A DNA stretch of 64,000 bases from an uncultured Granulosicoccaceae bacterium (lineage in GTDB: Bacteria > Pseudomonadota > Gammaproteobacteria > Granulosicoccales > Granulosicoccaceae). Shown here piece after piece: positions 29,704 to 39,686 of this stretch. The position numbers and the translations under genes are program-made. Positions within the stretch are counted from its first letter, which is position 1. Each line of letters opens with the position of its first letter. The notes beneath the pieces were generated by a model. It saw nothing but the letters and a program-made list of their open reading frames with translations, made no database searches and was not told where the DNA came from. The stretch spans positions 18,560 to 82,559 of the forward strand of contig CALKXD010000144.1 in NCBI GenBank assembly GCA_938003855.1, given 5' to 3'.

Positions 29704-32139
29704 ATGACTCGAAAACTCAATGATGGCTGGACTCTGCGGCAGTCTGACGGCGACAAGCCGGTGCCGTTCACTGTGCCCGGCGATGTGCACTCGGCCCTGC
29801 TTAGCGCCGGGGTAATTGAAGATCCTTATTACCGCGATAATGAGCTCGCCGTCGATTGGGTAAACCAGCGCGAGTGGGAAATACAGCGCGAATTTGAAGT
29901 CGCCGACTATTCGCTGGCGCACCACAGTGTGCTGGTGCTGGATCAGGTCGACTGCATTGCCGATGTCTACATCAATGATGAGTTGCTCGGTTCTATGCAG
30001 AGCCAGTTTATTCGCTATGTGTTTGACGTCACCGGTCATCTGACGGCGGGTCGCAACACCTTGCGAATCCATTTTTATTCGGCGGTGCGTGTCGCTGCTG
30101 AAAAAGCCGCCGCCTTTCCATTTGAGCTTCCGCACAGTGCAAACTGCCGTCTGCCGCATTCTAATTTATTGCGCAAAACCCCTTGCCATGCGGGGTGGGA
30201 CTGGAATATCTGCCTGATGCCGACCGGGGTCTATGGCGAGATAAGTCTTGTGCACTACCGAAGCCACTGTATCGACGACATAAAGTGCGAACAGCTGTTC
30301 AGCGGCGAAAGCGTTACTGTCAAGGTCACCGCAAGTGTCCGGGTTGCCGCCGCCGCCACTATCGATTGTGGGTTAACGCTGGGGGCGCAGCAAGTGTCTA
30401 TAGAGCATCAACTGGTGACCGGCATCGACACCATAACGCTGAGCGTTACCGTCGACGATGCGGCATTGTGGTGGCCGGCTGGCCGTGGTCCGCAAACACG
30501 CCACTTGCTGGTGCTGGATATCGGTGGGCAGAAGTACGAGCAGCTCATCGGCTTGCGCAAGGCGCGCATTGTTGAGACCCCCGATGATGCCGGTGCGGGG
30601 TTCCGTATCGATATAAACGACAAGCCGGTATTTATGCGTGGCGCTAACTGGATTCCCGCCGATGCGTTGCCGCAGCGGGCAACACCTGCGGCGACCCGCG
30701 AGCTGTTACAGTCGGCGGTTGACGCAAACATGAACATGCTGCGCGTCTGGGGGGGCGGACAATACGAAGCCAGCTGGTTTTACGAACTCTGCGATGAGCT
30801 GGGTATCATGATCTGGCAGGACTTTATGTTTTCATGTAATCACTATCCGGCGGCCGACCCCGAGTGGCTGAAGCTGGTTAGAATCGAAGCCACGCAGCAG
30901 GTGCGGCGATTGTCAGTCTATGCCAGCGTGGTGCTGTGGTGCGGCGATAACGAAATCGTCGGGGCGTTGAACTGGTGGCAGGTTACCCGCGACAATCGTG
31001 ATCGCTACCTGGCCAACTATGTTCGCATGAATCACGCGATTGAAGAAGTCATTGAAAGAGAGCTGGTCGATACCGACTTCTGGCCAAGCTCGCCGTCGGT
31101 CGGTAAGCTCGACTATGGCGATGGCTGGAAGAACGATGCCGCCGGCGATATGCACTTCTGGGATGTCTGGCACGAAGCCAAGCCCTTCTCGGCCTATCAG
31201 CAGATACACCCGCGATTTTGCTCCGAGTTTGGTTTTCAGTCTTTCCCGTCACAGCCGGTGGTGGAGACCTTTACCCGTAAAGAAGACCGCAATGTCTCGT
31301 CACCGGTGATGGAGGTGCATCAGCGCAATGCGGGGGGTAATGCCCGCATCGTCGAGACGCTTGTGCGTTACTTCGAGTTCCCTGACAGCTTTGAGCGGAT
31401 GTTGTTTTTATCGCAGTGTCAGCAGGCCATGGCGATACGTACGGCGGTTGAATATTGGCGGATGCTGCAACCGCACTGTATGGGCACTTTGTACTGGCAG
31501 CTGAATGATACCTGGCCGGTTGCCTCCTGGGCTTCACTGGAATACGGCGGCGGCTGGAAACTTCTGCACTATGCCGCGAAGCGGTTTTATTCTCCGCTGT
31601 TAGTCGCTATGGTTCCCGGGCACAAGCGCTTTAATACTGATGGGCAGTTATTGTTGAAGGTTGTTAACGACAATGCCCGGTCGCAGGATCTCTCCATTGA
31701 AATGCGTGCCCTGACGGTTGACGGTGAAGAACAATGCCATTGGGATTTTACCGTGATGGCAGCGGGTAATGCGGTTTGCAATATTGCTGTGCTATCGCCA
31801 TCGGAGATCCCGCCCGGTTGCTTTCTGCATTTTGAATGGTGCGATGATGAGGGTACTGTGCTGGGAGAAAATGAATACTGGCCGGCCCCGTACAAAAAGT
31901 ATCAGTTACCGCGCGCCAGCGTGCAAGTGACCCCGGTGCAGGACGGTAAGCATAGCACCCTTGAACTATCGACCGATAAGCCGGCGTTTTTTGTTACCGT
32001 GAATCTGGGCGGGCGTGCTATATATTCAGACAATGGTGTGACGTTGTTGCCGGGGGAATCGCGACGGATTTCTGTTGTCAGAGAGTTGCACTCGGCGCAG
32101 GCACCGGTGCTTGACGGGCTGGTGATTGAGCACCTATAG
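29704..32139 (+). CDS. Beta-mannosidase, GH2
   Basis: [72 protein letters not shown] motifs. Confidence 0.93.
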   Translation: MTRKLNDGWTLRQSDGDKPVPFTVPGDVHSALLSAGVIEDPYYRDNELAVDWVNQREWEIQREFEVADYSLAHHSVLVLDQVDCIADVYINDELLGSMQSQFIRYVFDVTGHLTAGRNTLRIHFYSAVRVAAEKAAAFPFELPHSANCRLPHSNLLRKTPCHAGWDWNICLMPTGVYGEISLVHYRSHCIDDIKCEQLFSGESVTVKVTASVRVAAAATIDCGLTLGAQQVSIEHQLVTGIDTITLSVTVDDAALWWPAGRGPQTRHLLVLDIGGQKYEQLIGLRKARIVETPDDAGAGFRIDINDKPVFMRGANWIPADALPQRATPAATRELLQSAVDANMNMLRVWGGGQYEASWFYELCDELGIMIWQDFMFSCNHYPAADPEWLKLVRIEATQQVRRLSVYASVVLWCGDNEIVGALNWWQVTRDNRDRYLANYVRMNHAIEEVIERELVDTDFWPSSPSVGKLDYGDGWKNDAAGDMHFWDVWHEAKPFSAYQQIHPRFCSEFGFQSFPSQPVVETFTRKEDRNVSSPVMEVHQRNAGGNARIVETLVRYFEFPDSFERMLFLSQCQQAMAIRTAVEYWRMLQPHCMGTLYWQLNDTWPVASWASLEYGGGWKLLHYAAKRFYSPLLVAMVPGHKRFNTDGQLLLKVVNDNARSQDLSIEMRALTVDGEEQCHWDFTVMAAGNAVCNIAVLSPSEIPPGCFLHFEWCDDEGTVLGENEYWPAPYKKYQLPRASVQVTPVQDGKHSTLELSTDKPAFFVTVNLGGRAIYSDNGVTLLPGESRRISVVRELHSAQAPVLDGLVIEHL

Positions 32140-32302
32140 GTGATGATGTTGTCCCGTTGAGCACCCGGCTGAACGGTCAGCGGCTCAGCTGAGCGGCCTG
32201 CTTTACAGCCTCGCTACTTTGCCACGCTTTTCGAGGGTATGATGTGCAGTCTTTCGGGCCGGTCTGTCGCTGACGCTTGATCGGCAATTTTCATCAGGAG
32301 TT

Positions 32303-33019
32303 ATGTTTGTGTTCACGGGTATTGTTCAGGGTGTTGCCACTATTGGCAGCATCACCGATGCAAAAGGCATCCGAACCATTGACATCGAGTTCCCGGAGGG
32401 TTTTTGTCAGGATCTTGAGATCGGGGCGAGTATTGCCATTGACGGAGTGTGCCTGACTGTCACAGATTGCCCGACGGATACCCGCGTTTCTTTTGACGTA
32501 ATGCTGCAAAGTCTGAATGTTACCACCCTGGGTGACTACGCTCCGGGTGCTGCGGTTAATGCAGAGCGGGCAGCCAAAGATGGCGCAGAGATTGGCGGGC
32601 ATCCACTGTCGGGCCATGTCGATTTCACCGCAACCATCGGTGAGATTGACCGCCGGGAAGATAACTTTCGCCTGCAGATTAATGTGGACCCCCGCTGGAT
32701 GCGCTACCTGTTCCCGAAAGGATATATTGCGGTAAACGGTGCAAGCCTGACAATGGCGGCAGTCGATAAAAAACAGGGGTGGTTTGACGTATGGCTGATC
32801 CCCGAGACTCTGCGAATGACATCGATAGGCAAAAAGAGCGTCGGTGACAAACTGAACATCGAGATCGAGCGCCAAACGCAGGTGGTAGTGGATACCATCA
32901 GAGACACCATCGAAGACAATCTGGGGGCGCTGACACCGTTGTTCGAGCGTGTACTGCAGGAGCAGGGGGTTGATATCAACGCACTGGGCGTCAGCACCAC
33001 GGACAAGCGCAATAACTAA
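32303..33019 (+). CDS. Riboflavin synthase alpha chain
   Basis: MFVFTGIVQGVATI, DGVCLTV, GGHPLSGHVD, NGASLTMA duplicated lumazine-binding barrels. Confidence 0.88.
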   Translation: MFVFTGIVQGVATIGSITDAKGIRTIDIEFPEGFCQDLEIGASIAIDGVCLTVTDCPTDTRVSFDVMLQSLNVTTLGDYAPGAAVNAERAAKDGAEIGGHPLSGHVDFTATIGEIDRREDNFRLQINVDPRWMRYLFPKGYIAVNGASLTMAAVDKKQGWFDVWLIPETLRMTSIGKKSVGDKLNIEIERQTQVVVDTIRDTIEDNLGALTPLFERVLQEQGVDINALGVSTTDKRNN

Positions 33020-33056
33020 CACTTGACGGGTACTTTGCTTAGCCGGGTCATTCACA

Positions 33057-33470
33057 ATGCAACTTGAAATAACCGACACACCCGATACCGCTGACGATGA
33101 CTACGTCCGCGCCAAAACCCGCGAGTACAACAGCCGCTTTATGGAGAGCGGTTATGAGCTGCTGTCGTGTTACTTCCGGGATACCGACGATACTATAATT
33201 GCCGGACTGACCTCGAAGCTATTCTGGAGCTGGATACACATCGACTACCTGTGGGTGGCTGAGTCCGAGCGTGGCCGCAGCCTTGGCAGTCAGTTGCTGG
33301 CGGCGGCCGAAAAAGAGGCACTGCAGCGCGGCTGTGTGGGATCGCAACTCGACACCTTCAGCTTCCAGGCGCCTGAGTTCTACCGCAAGCAGGGCTATAC
33401 GGTAATGGGTAGTTTATCCGGATATACCGGCAATCAAGACCGCATCTACCTGTATAAGCATTTGCTCTAG
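33057..33470 (+). CDS. GNAT family N-acetyltransferase
   Basis: IDYLWVAESERGRSLGSQLLAAAEKEALQRGC acetyl-CoA binding motif; APEFYRKQGYTVMG. Confidence 0.88.
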   Translation: MQLEITDTPDTADDDYVRAKTREYNSRFMESGYELLSCYFRDTDDTIIAGLTSKLFWSWIHIDYLWVAESERGRSLGSQLLAAAEKEALQRGCVGSQLDTFSFQAPEFYRKQGYTVMGSLSGYTGNQDRIYLYKHLL

Positions 33471-33485
33471 AGCAATAGCGCAGAG

Positions 33486-34307
33486 GTGGTTGCAGTGCCG
33501 ACAGCAGGTGTCCAACACTCGATGACAATAGAGATTCCGCTGACAGGCGGTAATACCACCAGCGGTGTTGTGCGTGTTGGCAACACGGTGCGGCGGCCGC
33601 TGAAGCCAGCCAGTGACTCGGTGCACCGGCTGTTGCAGCACCTTGAGCGCAAGGGGTTTGACAAGGCTCCGCGCTTTTTGGGTATCGATGAGAAAAATCG
33701 TGAGATCCAGAGTTTTATTGACGGAGATACGAATCACTTTGACTTTATCTGGTCAGACTCCCGGGCGCTGACAGCCATTGCCCGTCTGCTTAAAGAGTAC
33801 CATCTGGCTGTGGCTGATTTTGACTTCCGTCAACTGCAGTGGTTGTACAGCTACCCGGATAGCGCGCGGCATGAAGTGATCTGCCACAATGACTTTGCGC
33901 CTTATAATATGATTTTTCAGGGTAACAGCCCCTGTGGAATTATAGACTTTGATTTAGCCGGCCCAGGTCCCGTATTACGCGATGTTGCCTATGCGGCTTA
34001 CTGGTCAGTGCCATTGTCGTTTCATTCCACTGATATGTCGGAGTTTGGCTTTGCGGATATAGCCGCGGGTTGCCAGCGGCTGCATAGTTTTTGTGCAGAG
34101 TATGGTGTGGTTGCTGATCGGGCACTGCTGCAGCAGGTGGCAGGCGTGCTGCACCACATGGGAGACAAATCCACCGTCGTTAAAATGCTTGGGCTGCCTG
34201 TGGCTGAGCAGTTGGAACGAGAGGGTCATTTGCGGCACTGGCAGCAGGAGCACCGTGCTTTTTCAGCCGTGATGGATAAAATCGCCGCTAACCTTAACAA
34301 TAGCTAG
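33486..34307 (+). CDS. Phosphotransferase family (APH/choline kinase fold) protein
   Basis: VICHNDFAPYNMIFQGNSPCGIIDFDLAGPGPVLRDVAYAAYWSVPL (HxDxxxxN and IDFD catalytic motifs). Confidence 0.87.
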   Translation: MVAVPTAGVQHSMTIEIPLTGGNTTSGVVRVGNTVRRPLKPASDSVHRLLQHLERKGFDKAPRFLGIDEKNREIQSFIDGDTNHFDFIWSDSRALTAIARLLKEYHLAVADFDFRQLQWLYSYPDSARHEVICHNDFAPYNMIFQGNSPCGIIDFDLAGPGPVLRDVAYAAYWSVPLSFHSTDMSEFGFADIAAGCQRLHSFCAEYGVVADRALLQQVAGVLHHMGDKSTVVKMLGLPVAEQLEREGHLRHWQQEHRAFSAVMDKIAANLNNS

Positions 34308-34355
34308 TGCCTATCCAGAAACAGGGTGTCGCGAGGATCATTCAGGTGTGTGAGA

Positions 34356-34415
34356 TTTTGCCTGCCACAGGTAGGCGCTTAGTTGTTCTTAAGTAAGTAC
34401 CTGTGGTCGGCAAAA
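34356..34415. repeat. Large imperfect inverted repeat (18-bp arms, 24-nt spacer)
   Basis: ttttgcctgccacaggta (34356-34373) versus tacctgtggtcggcaaaa (34398-34415); 16 of 18 positions complementary. Confidence 0.8.
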
Positions 34416-34491
34416 GATGGCGTGCCTGAGTGGTACGCAGTAGCACTTGTCAGCCAAATCAGCCGGTGAAACAGTTTGCAGGCAGTTGACC

Positions 34492-34782
34492 TTAGGCTAT
34501 TACTTTGGCGACTTTGACTGGCCGGTCGGTGTTTTCGGTCAGTGGAATTTGCAGCTCACTGCAGGGGATACAGCCGGTTTTAGGGTCGCTGGAATCACCG
34601 TTGTCACTGTCGTAGCAAGTCTTGGCGAGCTCTGCTGCTGACATGCGATCGCAGTCATCAGCGCGGGTTTTTGATGCCGCGATAGCTGCTCCCCCGGCCA
34701 GCAGGAATGCACTGCCGTTTCGAATAAAGCGCCGCCTGCTAAGGCTGTCCTGTATCAGTACGCTGTCGCTGTTTTTGCTCAC
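34492..34782 (-). CDS. Small Tat-signal-containing Cys-rich hypothetical protein (96 aa)
   Basis: SRRRFIRNGSAFLLAGGAAIAASKTRA Tat-type signal, then mature domain with Cys residues DDCDRM, KTCYDS, GCIPCSEL. Confidence 0.65.
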   Translation of the reverse strand: MSKNSDSVLIQDSLSRRRFIRNGSAFLLAGGAAIAASKTRADDCDRMSAAELAKTCYDSDNGDSSDPKTGCIPCSELQIPLTENTDRPVKVAKVIA

Positions 34783-35062
34783 GGTATTGACCCCGGTGAT
34801 AAATCCGGTTTCACGCTATCAAGTGATGATATGGGTGTCAAGTCGGTATGGTTGTGTGGCCCCGGTCTTTATTGCAGCTGGCAGCATGGCCTGTCGTCAG
34901 TTCAGTTGCCGCGATTTCCGCTACTGCACTTCGGGGCTGGACGCTGCGTGTATCAGCATTCGAACCCGGCAGGCGGCAATGCAGTGCTTGCGTTACCTGA
35001 TAAACCGTCGCACACCCGATCGGCTGATTAGCGTGCTGATGGCCGGATGCGTGGCGGTGCGG

Positions 35063-36259
35063 TTAGTCAGGGGCGGTTACCGTCAACAGATTTTCCTGTA
35101 ACAGATGTGTGATGAGCGCGAATTTCTGCTCATCGTCGAGTCCGGGCAATTGCTCAATAGTCGTCTGCGTTTGACCGAGCAGCCATTGTGTGGCACTGGT
35201 CATCGGTTCTTCCAGTTGTACGATGCTGCCATATAGTCGCAACAGCAGCGTGCTTTCACGGCGCTCTACACTGAGTATTCTGTGGTTGAGTACGGCAATG
35301 GATGACTGCAGGGACAGGTCGTCTGCCTGCGGCGGTACGCTCAGCAGTCCGGTGCTATCCGGCACGGTTTCCAGCGCGATGCCATCGCGCAGTCTGGCCA
35401 GTGCAGTGTGCCTATAGTCGGGGTCGACAGCACCCGCCAGCAGCGCGCTTGCCGTGTCGGTGAAATTACAGTCCCCGCTCGTGTGCCGCCACAGTGCTGG
35501 CGGCAGTGACTGTCGGTACGCTAATTGTTTTTCGGCGGCCACCTGAAGGGTTTCCTGCAGTAACTGCAGCACCGTGATGTTGTAGACGCCAAGTGTTATG
35601 TGCAGTGATGTGTCATCGTGAGCGACGGCATCGTGGAGCACCCCGCGTGGAATGTAGAGCGTATCGCCGGCTTGCAGGTGGGTGCTTTCTGTTAATTCCC
35701 CGGCGCTGGTTTTTTCACTGTCAAACTGATGATTACTCAGCGGCAGATCAATACCGCCGCTATAGAAATTAAACGTTTTGCTGCCACTGACCTGCAGGAT
35801 AAACACGTCGTGCGAATCGTAATGAGGATTAAAACCTTGTTTGCCGGGAGGAGATAAATACACATTGGTCTGGCAGAGCAGTTGGAAGTCGCCTTGCATC
35901 CGGCGGGTAAACCCGGCCAGTTCGGACAAGTGCTTGTCGGCCTGGGAGATAACAATAGTGGCACCTGCATGGTGACGCTGGATTAATCGGCGGATGTTGA
36001 TTTTATCGTTGCTTTGCGCGTACTCCAGTGGCGAGACCGGCTGGCTTGACTGGGTAAGCTGGATGCCTGGAAAGTAGTGTTCGCCGCTGCTCAGCAGCTG
36101 ATCAATTTTTTCTATCGATAGCAGACCGGCAAAATGTGTATTGTCAGATCGGCTGATGTGCAGCGGTGTTTTTTCGTGGTGGTGGCTAAAAAAGTCGTCA
36201 CCGGTGAGCGGCGAAAGCAACTCTGCAAAGGGTATTCTGGCGGGAGTCTCTAGTGTCAC
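35063..36259 (-). CDS. JmjC/cupin-4 domain oxygenase (ROX/YcfD-like)
   Basis: YLSPPGKQGFNPHYDSHDVFILQVSGSKTFNFY (HxD) and AGDTLYIPRGVLHDAVAHDDTSLHITLGV. Confidence 0.87.
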   Translation of the reverse strand: MTLETPARIPFAELLSPLTGDDFFSHHHEKTPLHISRSDNTHFAGLLSIEKIDQLLSSGEHYFPGIQLTQSSQPVSPLEYAQSNDKINIRRLIQRHHAGATIVISQADKHLSELAGFTRRMQGDFQLLCQTNVYLSPPGKQGFNPHYDSHDVFILQVSGSKTFNFYSGGIDLPLSNHQFDSEKTSAGELTESTHLQAGDTLYIPRGVLHDAVAHDDTSLHITLGVYNITVLQLLQETLQVAAEKQLAYRQSLPPALWRHTSGDCNFTDTASALLAGAVDPDYRHTALARLRDGIALETVPDSTGLLSVPPQADDLSLQSSIAVLNHRILSVERRESTLLLRLYGSIVQLEEPMTSATQWLLGQTQTTIEQLPGLDDEQKFALITHLLQENLLTVTAPD

Positions 36260-36319
36260 GGCGAGTGTCCTGTTTTGCGGGTTAAGCGTCTGCCGGTAAT
36301 GGATAGGATGTGCGCCATG

Positions 36320-37492
36320 CTAGCGTGTCAGTGCATAGCTTAGCGGCAGGGTGACAGCCGTCAGGCCGACCAGCGTCCACACAGTGGACTGCAGACCATA
36401 GAGGTCAGCGATGATACCCAGAGCCAGCGGCCCGACCACCGAGGCTGCACTGGCGAGTGTATAGATGACGGCATAGGCTCTTGAGGTTTTTTGTTCTTCT
36501 ACCTGATCGGAAACTGCCCCGTAGCAAACCGTCGAGGAACCCTGTACAAACACACCGATCAATGGCAGCGCGATAAACATCCATTGCAGTGGGAGATACA
36601 ACAGCGCGCTGATGCCGGTAATGGTCGCTATCTGCACCACGATAAAAGTAAACCGGTCGCCAATTCGAGCCGCTAGAAAACCACCGGCAAGTTTGCCGGC
36701 TGTGCCGCCGAGCAGAGTCAGTACCACACCGCCGGCGGCGTGGCTGGCGCTGGCGCCTTGTTCGATCAGGACAAACGCTATGAAAGTGAGAAACCCGGCC
36801 TGCACGATGCTGTCGAGAAACACCATCGAGCCCAGTGCACCGAAGCGGCGGGGGTGGCGGATTCCCCATCCGCGGGTGACTTCGTCAGAGGTGCCGGCCG
36901 GGCTGTCGGCCGCTAAGTCAGCAGGCAACAGTCGCCAGATAAACAAGGCAAAAAGTATAGAGGTAATTGCCAGCAGCATGACGACGCTGTTCCACGCCAG
37001 GCCGGCGCCCATCAGCAGGCTGAAAGATCCGGCATAGAGGAGTTTGCCGACATCGCCGAACGCATTATAGGTGCCCAGGGATTTTCGTCGCAGTCCGTCT
37101 TGAAAGTGCTTAACGATCAGCGCTGACGACAACGAGTGCTGGAATGCTCCGCCGCAACCGGTCACCAGAAAAAACAGACAAACGGTGGAAAATAATACCG
37201 ACTGACTCACCCCGACGAAGCCGATACCGGCGCACAGCAGGCCGAAGATCAGTAGTTTTTTTTCACCGAACCTTTCAGCCAGAAAGCCCGAGGGTATTTC
37301 CAGCAGCGAAGTGGCTGTGTTGTTGGCGGCCTTCAATAAACCGACCTGGCTGTAGCTTAGCCCCAGGCTTTGCGCCAGTACCGGCAACAGCACAAACTGT
37401 ACGGCAACCAGCCCGTCTTGAATGGCGTGAGCGCCGCAGGTGGCGACTAATGTTTGTAGTCGCGGCTTTGCCGTGTTGGCTGAGGTCTGCAT
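36320..37492 (-). CDS. MFS transporter
   Basis: About 12 hydrophobic segments; LLEIPSGFLAERFGEKKLLIFG MFS loop motif. Confidence 0.85.
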   Translation of the reverse strand: MQTSANTAKPRLQTLVATCGAHAIQDGLVAVQFVLLPVLAQSLGLSYSQVGLLKAANNTATSLLEIPSGFLAERFGEKKLLIFGLLCAGIGFVGVSQSVLFSTVCLFFLVTGCGGAFQHSLSSALIVKHFQDGLRRKSLGTYNAFGDVGKLLYAGSFSLLMGAGLAWNSVVMLLAITSILFALFIWRLLPADLAADSPAGTSDEVTRGWGIRHPRRFGALGSMVFLDSIVQAGFLTFIAFVLIEQGASASHAAGGVVLTLLGGTAGKLAGGFLAARIGDRFTFIVVQIATITGISALLYLPLQWMFIALPLIGVFVQGSSTVCYGAVSDQVEEQKTSRAYAVIYTLASAASVVGPLALGIIADLYGLQSTVWTLVGLTAVTLPLSYALTR

Positions 37493-38671
37493 TCAGCAGG
37501 TGTGCTTAACAGATGAGTTGAAAACCGCTTCTCCGTTCTGCCAGATCTGCTGAATAGTCAGTGAGTCATCAAGGTGAATGACATTGGCGTAGGCACCACT
37601 GTGCAACACGCCCAGCGTGTCTGACGCGTTCAGGCAGCGGGCCGGATAGCATGATGCCATGCGCAGTACTTCGTGCGGGTCTATGCCGGCGTCGTTAATC
37701 AGGTAGCGAATCGCGGTGATCATGTCGAGGTCGGCACCTGCCAGTGTGCCATCGTCTAAAGTGAGCTTGCCGTGGTTGCGGGTTATGGTTCTTCCGTTCA
37801 GGGTAAATGACTTGAGATCGGTGCCGATGGTCGACATAGCGTCGGTGACTAAAAATATTCTGCCGTGGCCCTGCTTGGCGGCAATGGCGATTTTCATGGC
37901 GGTTTTATCGACATGGAAGCCATCGGCGATCAAACCCGCGAAGGTGTTGTCGCTGGCAAGCGCTGCACCCACCACCCCCGGTTGCCGGTGGCTGAGCGGG
38001 CTCATGGCGTTAAACAGGTGGGTGACGCAAGTAGCGCCCGCATCCAGCGCCGCGAGTGCCTGGTCGCAGGTGGCATCGGTGTGGCCCAGGCTGACGACGA
38101 TACCGGCGTTGGCGAGTGCGGAAATCTGCCCGGTGGTTACGGACCCGCTGGCAACCGTGACCATCAGATGCGGTAGCTGCTGTGCGGCAGACACCAGCAA
38201 GTCAAGATCGGAGGCGGTCATCGGTCTGATCAATGCCGGGTCGTGTGCGCCTTTTCTGGCGACATCAAGATGCGGTCCTTCCAGATGCAATCCGGCAAAA
38301 CCCGGCACGCCGGTTCGGTGTGCTTCAATACCGGCGTCGATGGCGGCTCGAGTGATCTCAGGGGTATCGGTAATGAGCGTGGCGAGCATGGCCGTGGTGC
38401 CGAACGGCAGATGGGCTGCGCACATGCGGGCAATGCCTGCCACGGTTGGCTGATCATTAAACAGCACGCCACCGCCGCCATTGACCTGTAGGTCGACAAA
38501 ACCCGGCACCAGCAGGCCGCCGTTCAGCGTAATGGTTTCGGCGTCGGGTAGCGCAGTTGGTGTTGCGGTGATATCAATCACCCGGCTGCCACGCACGATC
38601 AGGTCAGCGTGCGCATGATAAGTGTTGCCATCAAAGACCGGGCAGCCGGTGAAGCGTTTTGTATTAGTCAT
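37493..38671 (-). CDS. nagA: N-acetylglucosamine-6-phosphate deacetylase
   Basis: LVPGFVDLQVNGGGGVLFND, GLHLEGPHLDVARKGAHDPALI, SLGHTDATCDQ, THLFNAMSPLSHRQPGVVG, LVTDAMSTIG. Confidence 0.93.
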   Translation of the reverse strand: MTNTKRFTGCPVFDGNTYHAHADLIVRGSRVIDITATPTALPDAETITLNGGLLVPGFVDLQVNGGGGVLFNDQPTVAGIARMCAAHLPFGTTAMLATLITDTPEITRAAIDAGIEAHRTGVPGFAGLHLEGPHLDVARKGAHDPALIRPMTASDLDLLVSAAQQLPHLMVTVASGSVTTGQISALANAGIVVSLGHTDATCDQALAALDAGATCVTHLFNAMSPLSHRQPGVVGAALASDNTFAGLIADGFHVDKTAMKIAIAAKQGHGRIFLVTDAMSTIGTDLKSFTLNGRTITRNHGKLTLDDGTLAGADLDMITAIRYLINDAGIDPHEVLRMASCYPARCLNASDTLGVLHSGAYANVIHLDDSLTIQQIWQNGEAVFNSSVKHTC

Positions 38672-38682
38672 TGGTGTGGTTT

Positions 38683-39549
38683 TCAGGCTGATGTATCGGC
38701 ATAGCGCTCTATGGCTAGTTCGACCGCGCCGGTGACAGCCCCGGCGCGTGCTGGTATCAGGTGCCGGGTGAGGTCAGAGGCCAGCCAGGGAATATAGTGT
38801 TGCGCCAGACCCCCCAGCAGACTCAGGGGTTGGCGTGAGGCGGCGGGGACGGCGTGCAGGTATTGCTCAAGCTGTGTGACCGCAGACGTAACCATTGACA
38901 CGGCGACCGGGTCCTGTCTGGCGGCAAACTCAAACACCAGCGGGGCGTAGCGGGCAAACCGGTCGGGCGTGGCGCTGTGCGCAAATTCCACCATGGCTTG
39001 CGGTGATCGATTAAATTGCATGAGCAGGTGTTCGGTCAGTGGCGAGTCCGGTTGCACGTTATCGTAGCTTAACAGGGAAAGCTCCAGTAACTGACGCCCG
39101 AGTTGTGCGCCACTGCCATGGTCGCTGATTTTTGCGCCCCAGCCACCGATGGTGTGAATGGAGCCGGTCTGACGATAAATAATCACCGACCCGGTGCCGA
39201 GGATCGCCACGGTTCCGTCACTGTTGCCGAGCGCCCCTTGCAAAGCGATGTTTGCATCAGTGGTCACGTGGCAATGGCGATAGGGCAGAGCGCTTTGCAT
39301 GCGCGTTGCGTGGTCGTTGATGTTGGCCCCTGCCAGACCCAGCACGATCCCCTGTACCTGGCTGTGGTCGAGTCCGGCCGCGGTCAGTGCGTGGTTCACA
39401 GCAGTGACAATTGAATCCCGGGCATTGTTGAAGTCGGAGACTATATTTGCCGGACCTGCCGTGCTGTGGCCGAGTGCATTACCCAGACTGTCGCAGACAA
39501 GAGCCCGGCAGCCGGTGCCGCCGCCGTCAACCCCGACAAAGACAGTCAT
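38683..39549 (-). CDS. BadF/BadG/BcrA/BcrD-type ATPase, amino-sugar kinase (GlcNAc/MurNAc kinase-like)
   Basis: MTVFVGVDGGGTGCRALVCDSLGN, TDANIALQGAL, VAILGTGSVIIYR, GGWGAKISDHGSGAQLGRQLL. Confidence 0.88.
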   Translation of the reverse strand: MTVFVGVDGGGTGCRALVCDSLGNALGHSTAGPANIVSDFNNARDSIVTAVNHALTAAGLDHSQVQGIVLGLAGANINDHATRMQSALPYRHCHVTTDANIALQGALGNSDGTVAILGTGSVIIYRQTGSIHTIGGWGAKISDHGSGAQLGRQLLELSLLSYDNVQPDSPLTEHLLMQFNRSPQAMVEFAHSATPDRFARYAPLVFEFAARQDPVAVSMVTSAVTQLEQYLHAVPAASRQPLSLLGGLAQHYIPWLASDLTRHLIPARAGAVTGAVELAIERYADTSA

Positions 39550-39686
39550 TTAAACGGCTCATGAAAATTACTCCTGATTGCAATCGTGACTATCGCATGC
39601 CTGCACCCGTGGCGAAAGCACAGAAAGTGTTTGCCGGGCTGCGGTAACTGTTATTTAATGGGGACCGCCTGCGGTGAGCGCACCCG

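Noticed and set aside
32140-32302. FMN riboswitch upstream of riboflavin synthase
   Set aside because: The conserved RFN sequence blocks were not found; only a short palindrome gctcagctgagc (32183-32194) is present.
34622-35101. 159-aa plus-strand ORF with hydrophobic stretches
   Set aside because: Antisense to the Tat-signal gene and to the end of the JmjC gene; no recognisable domain.
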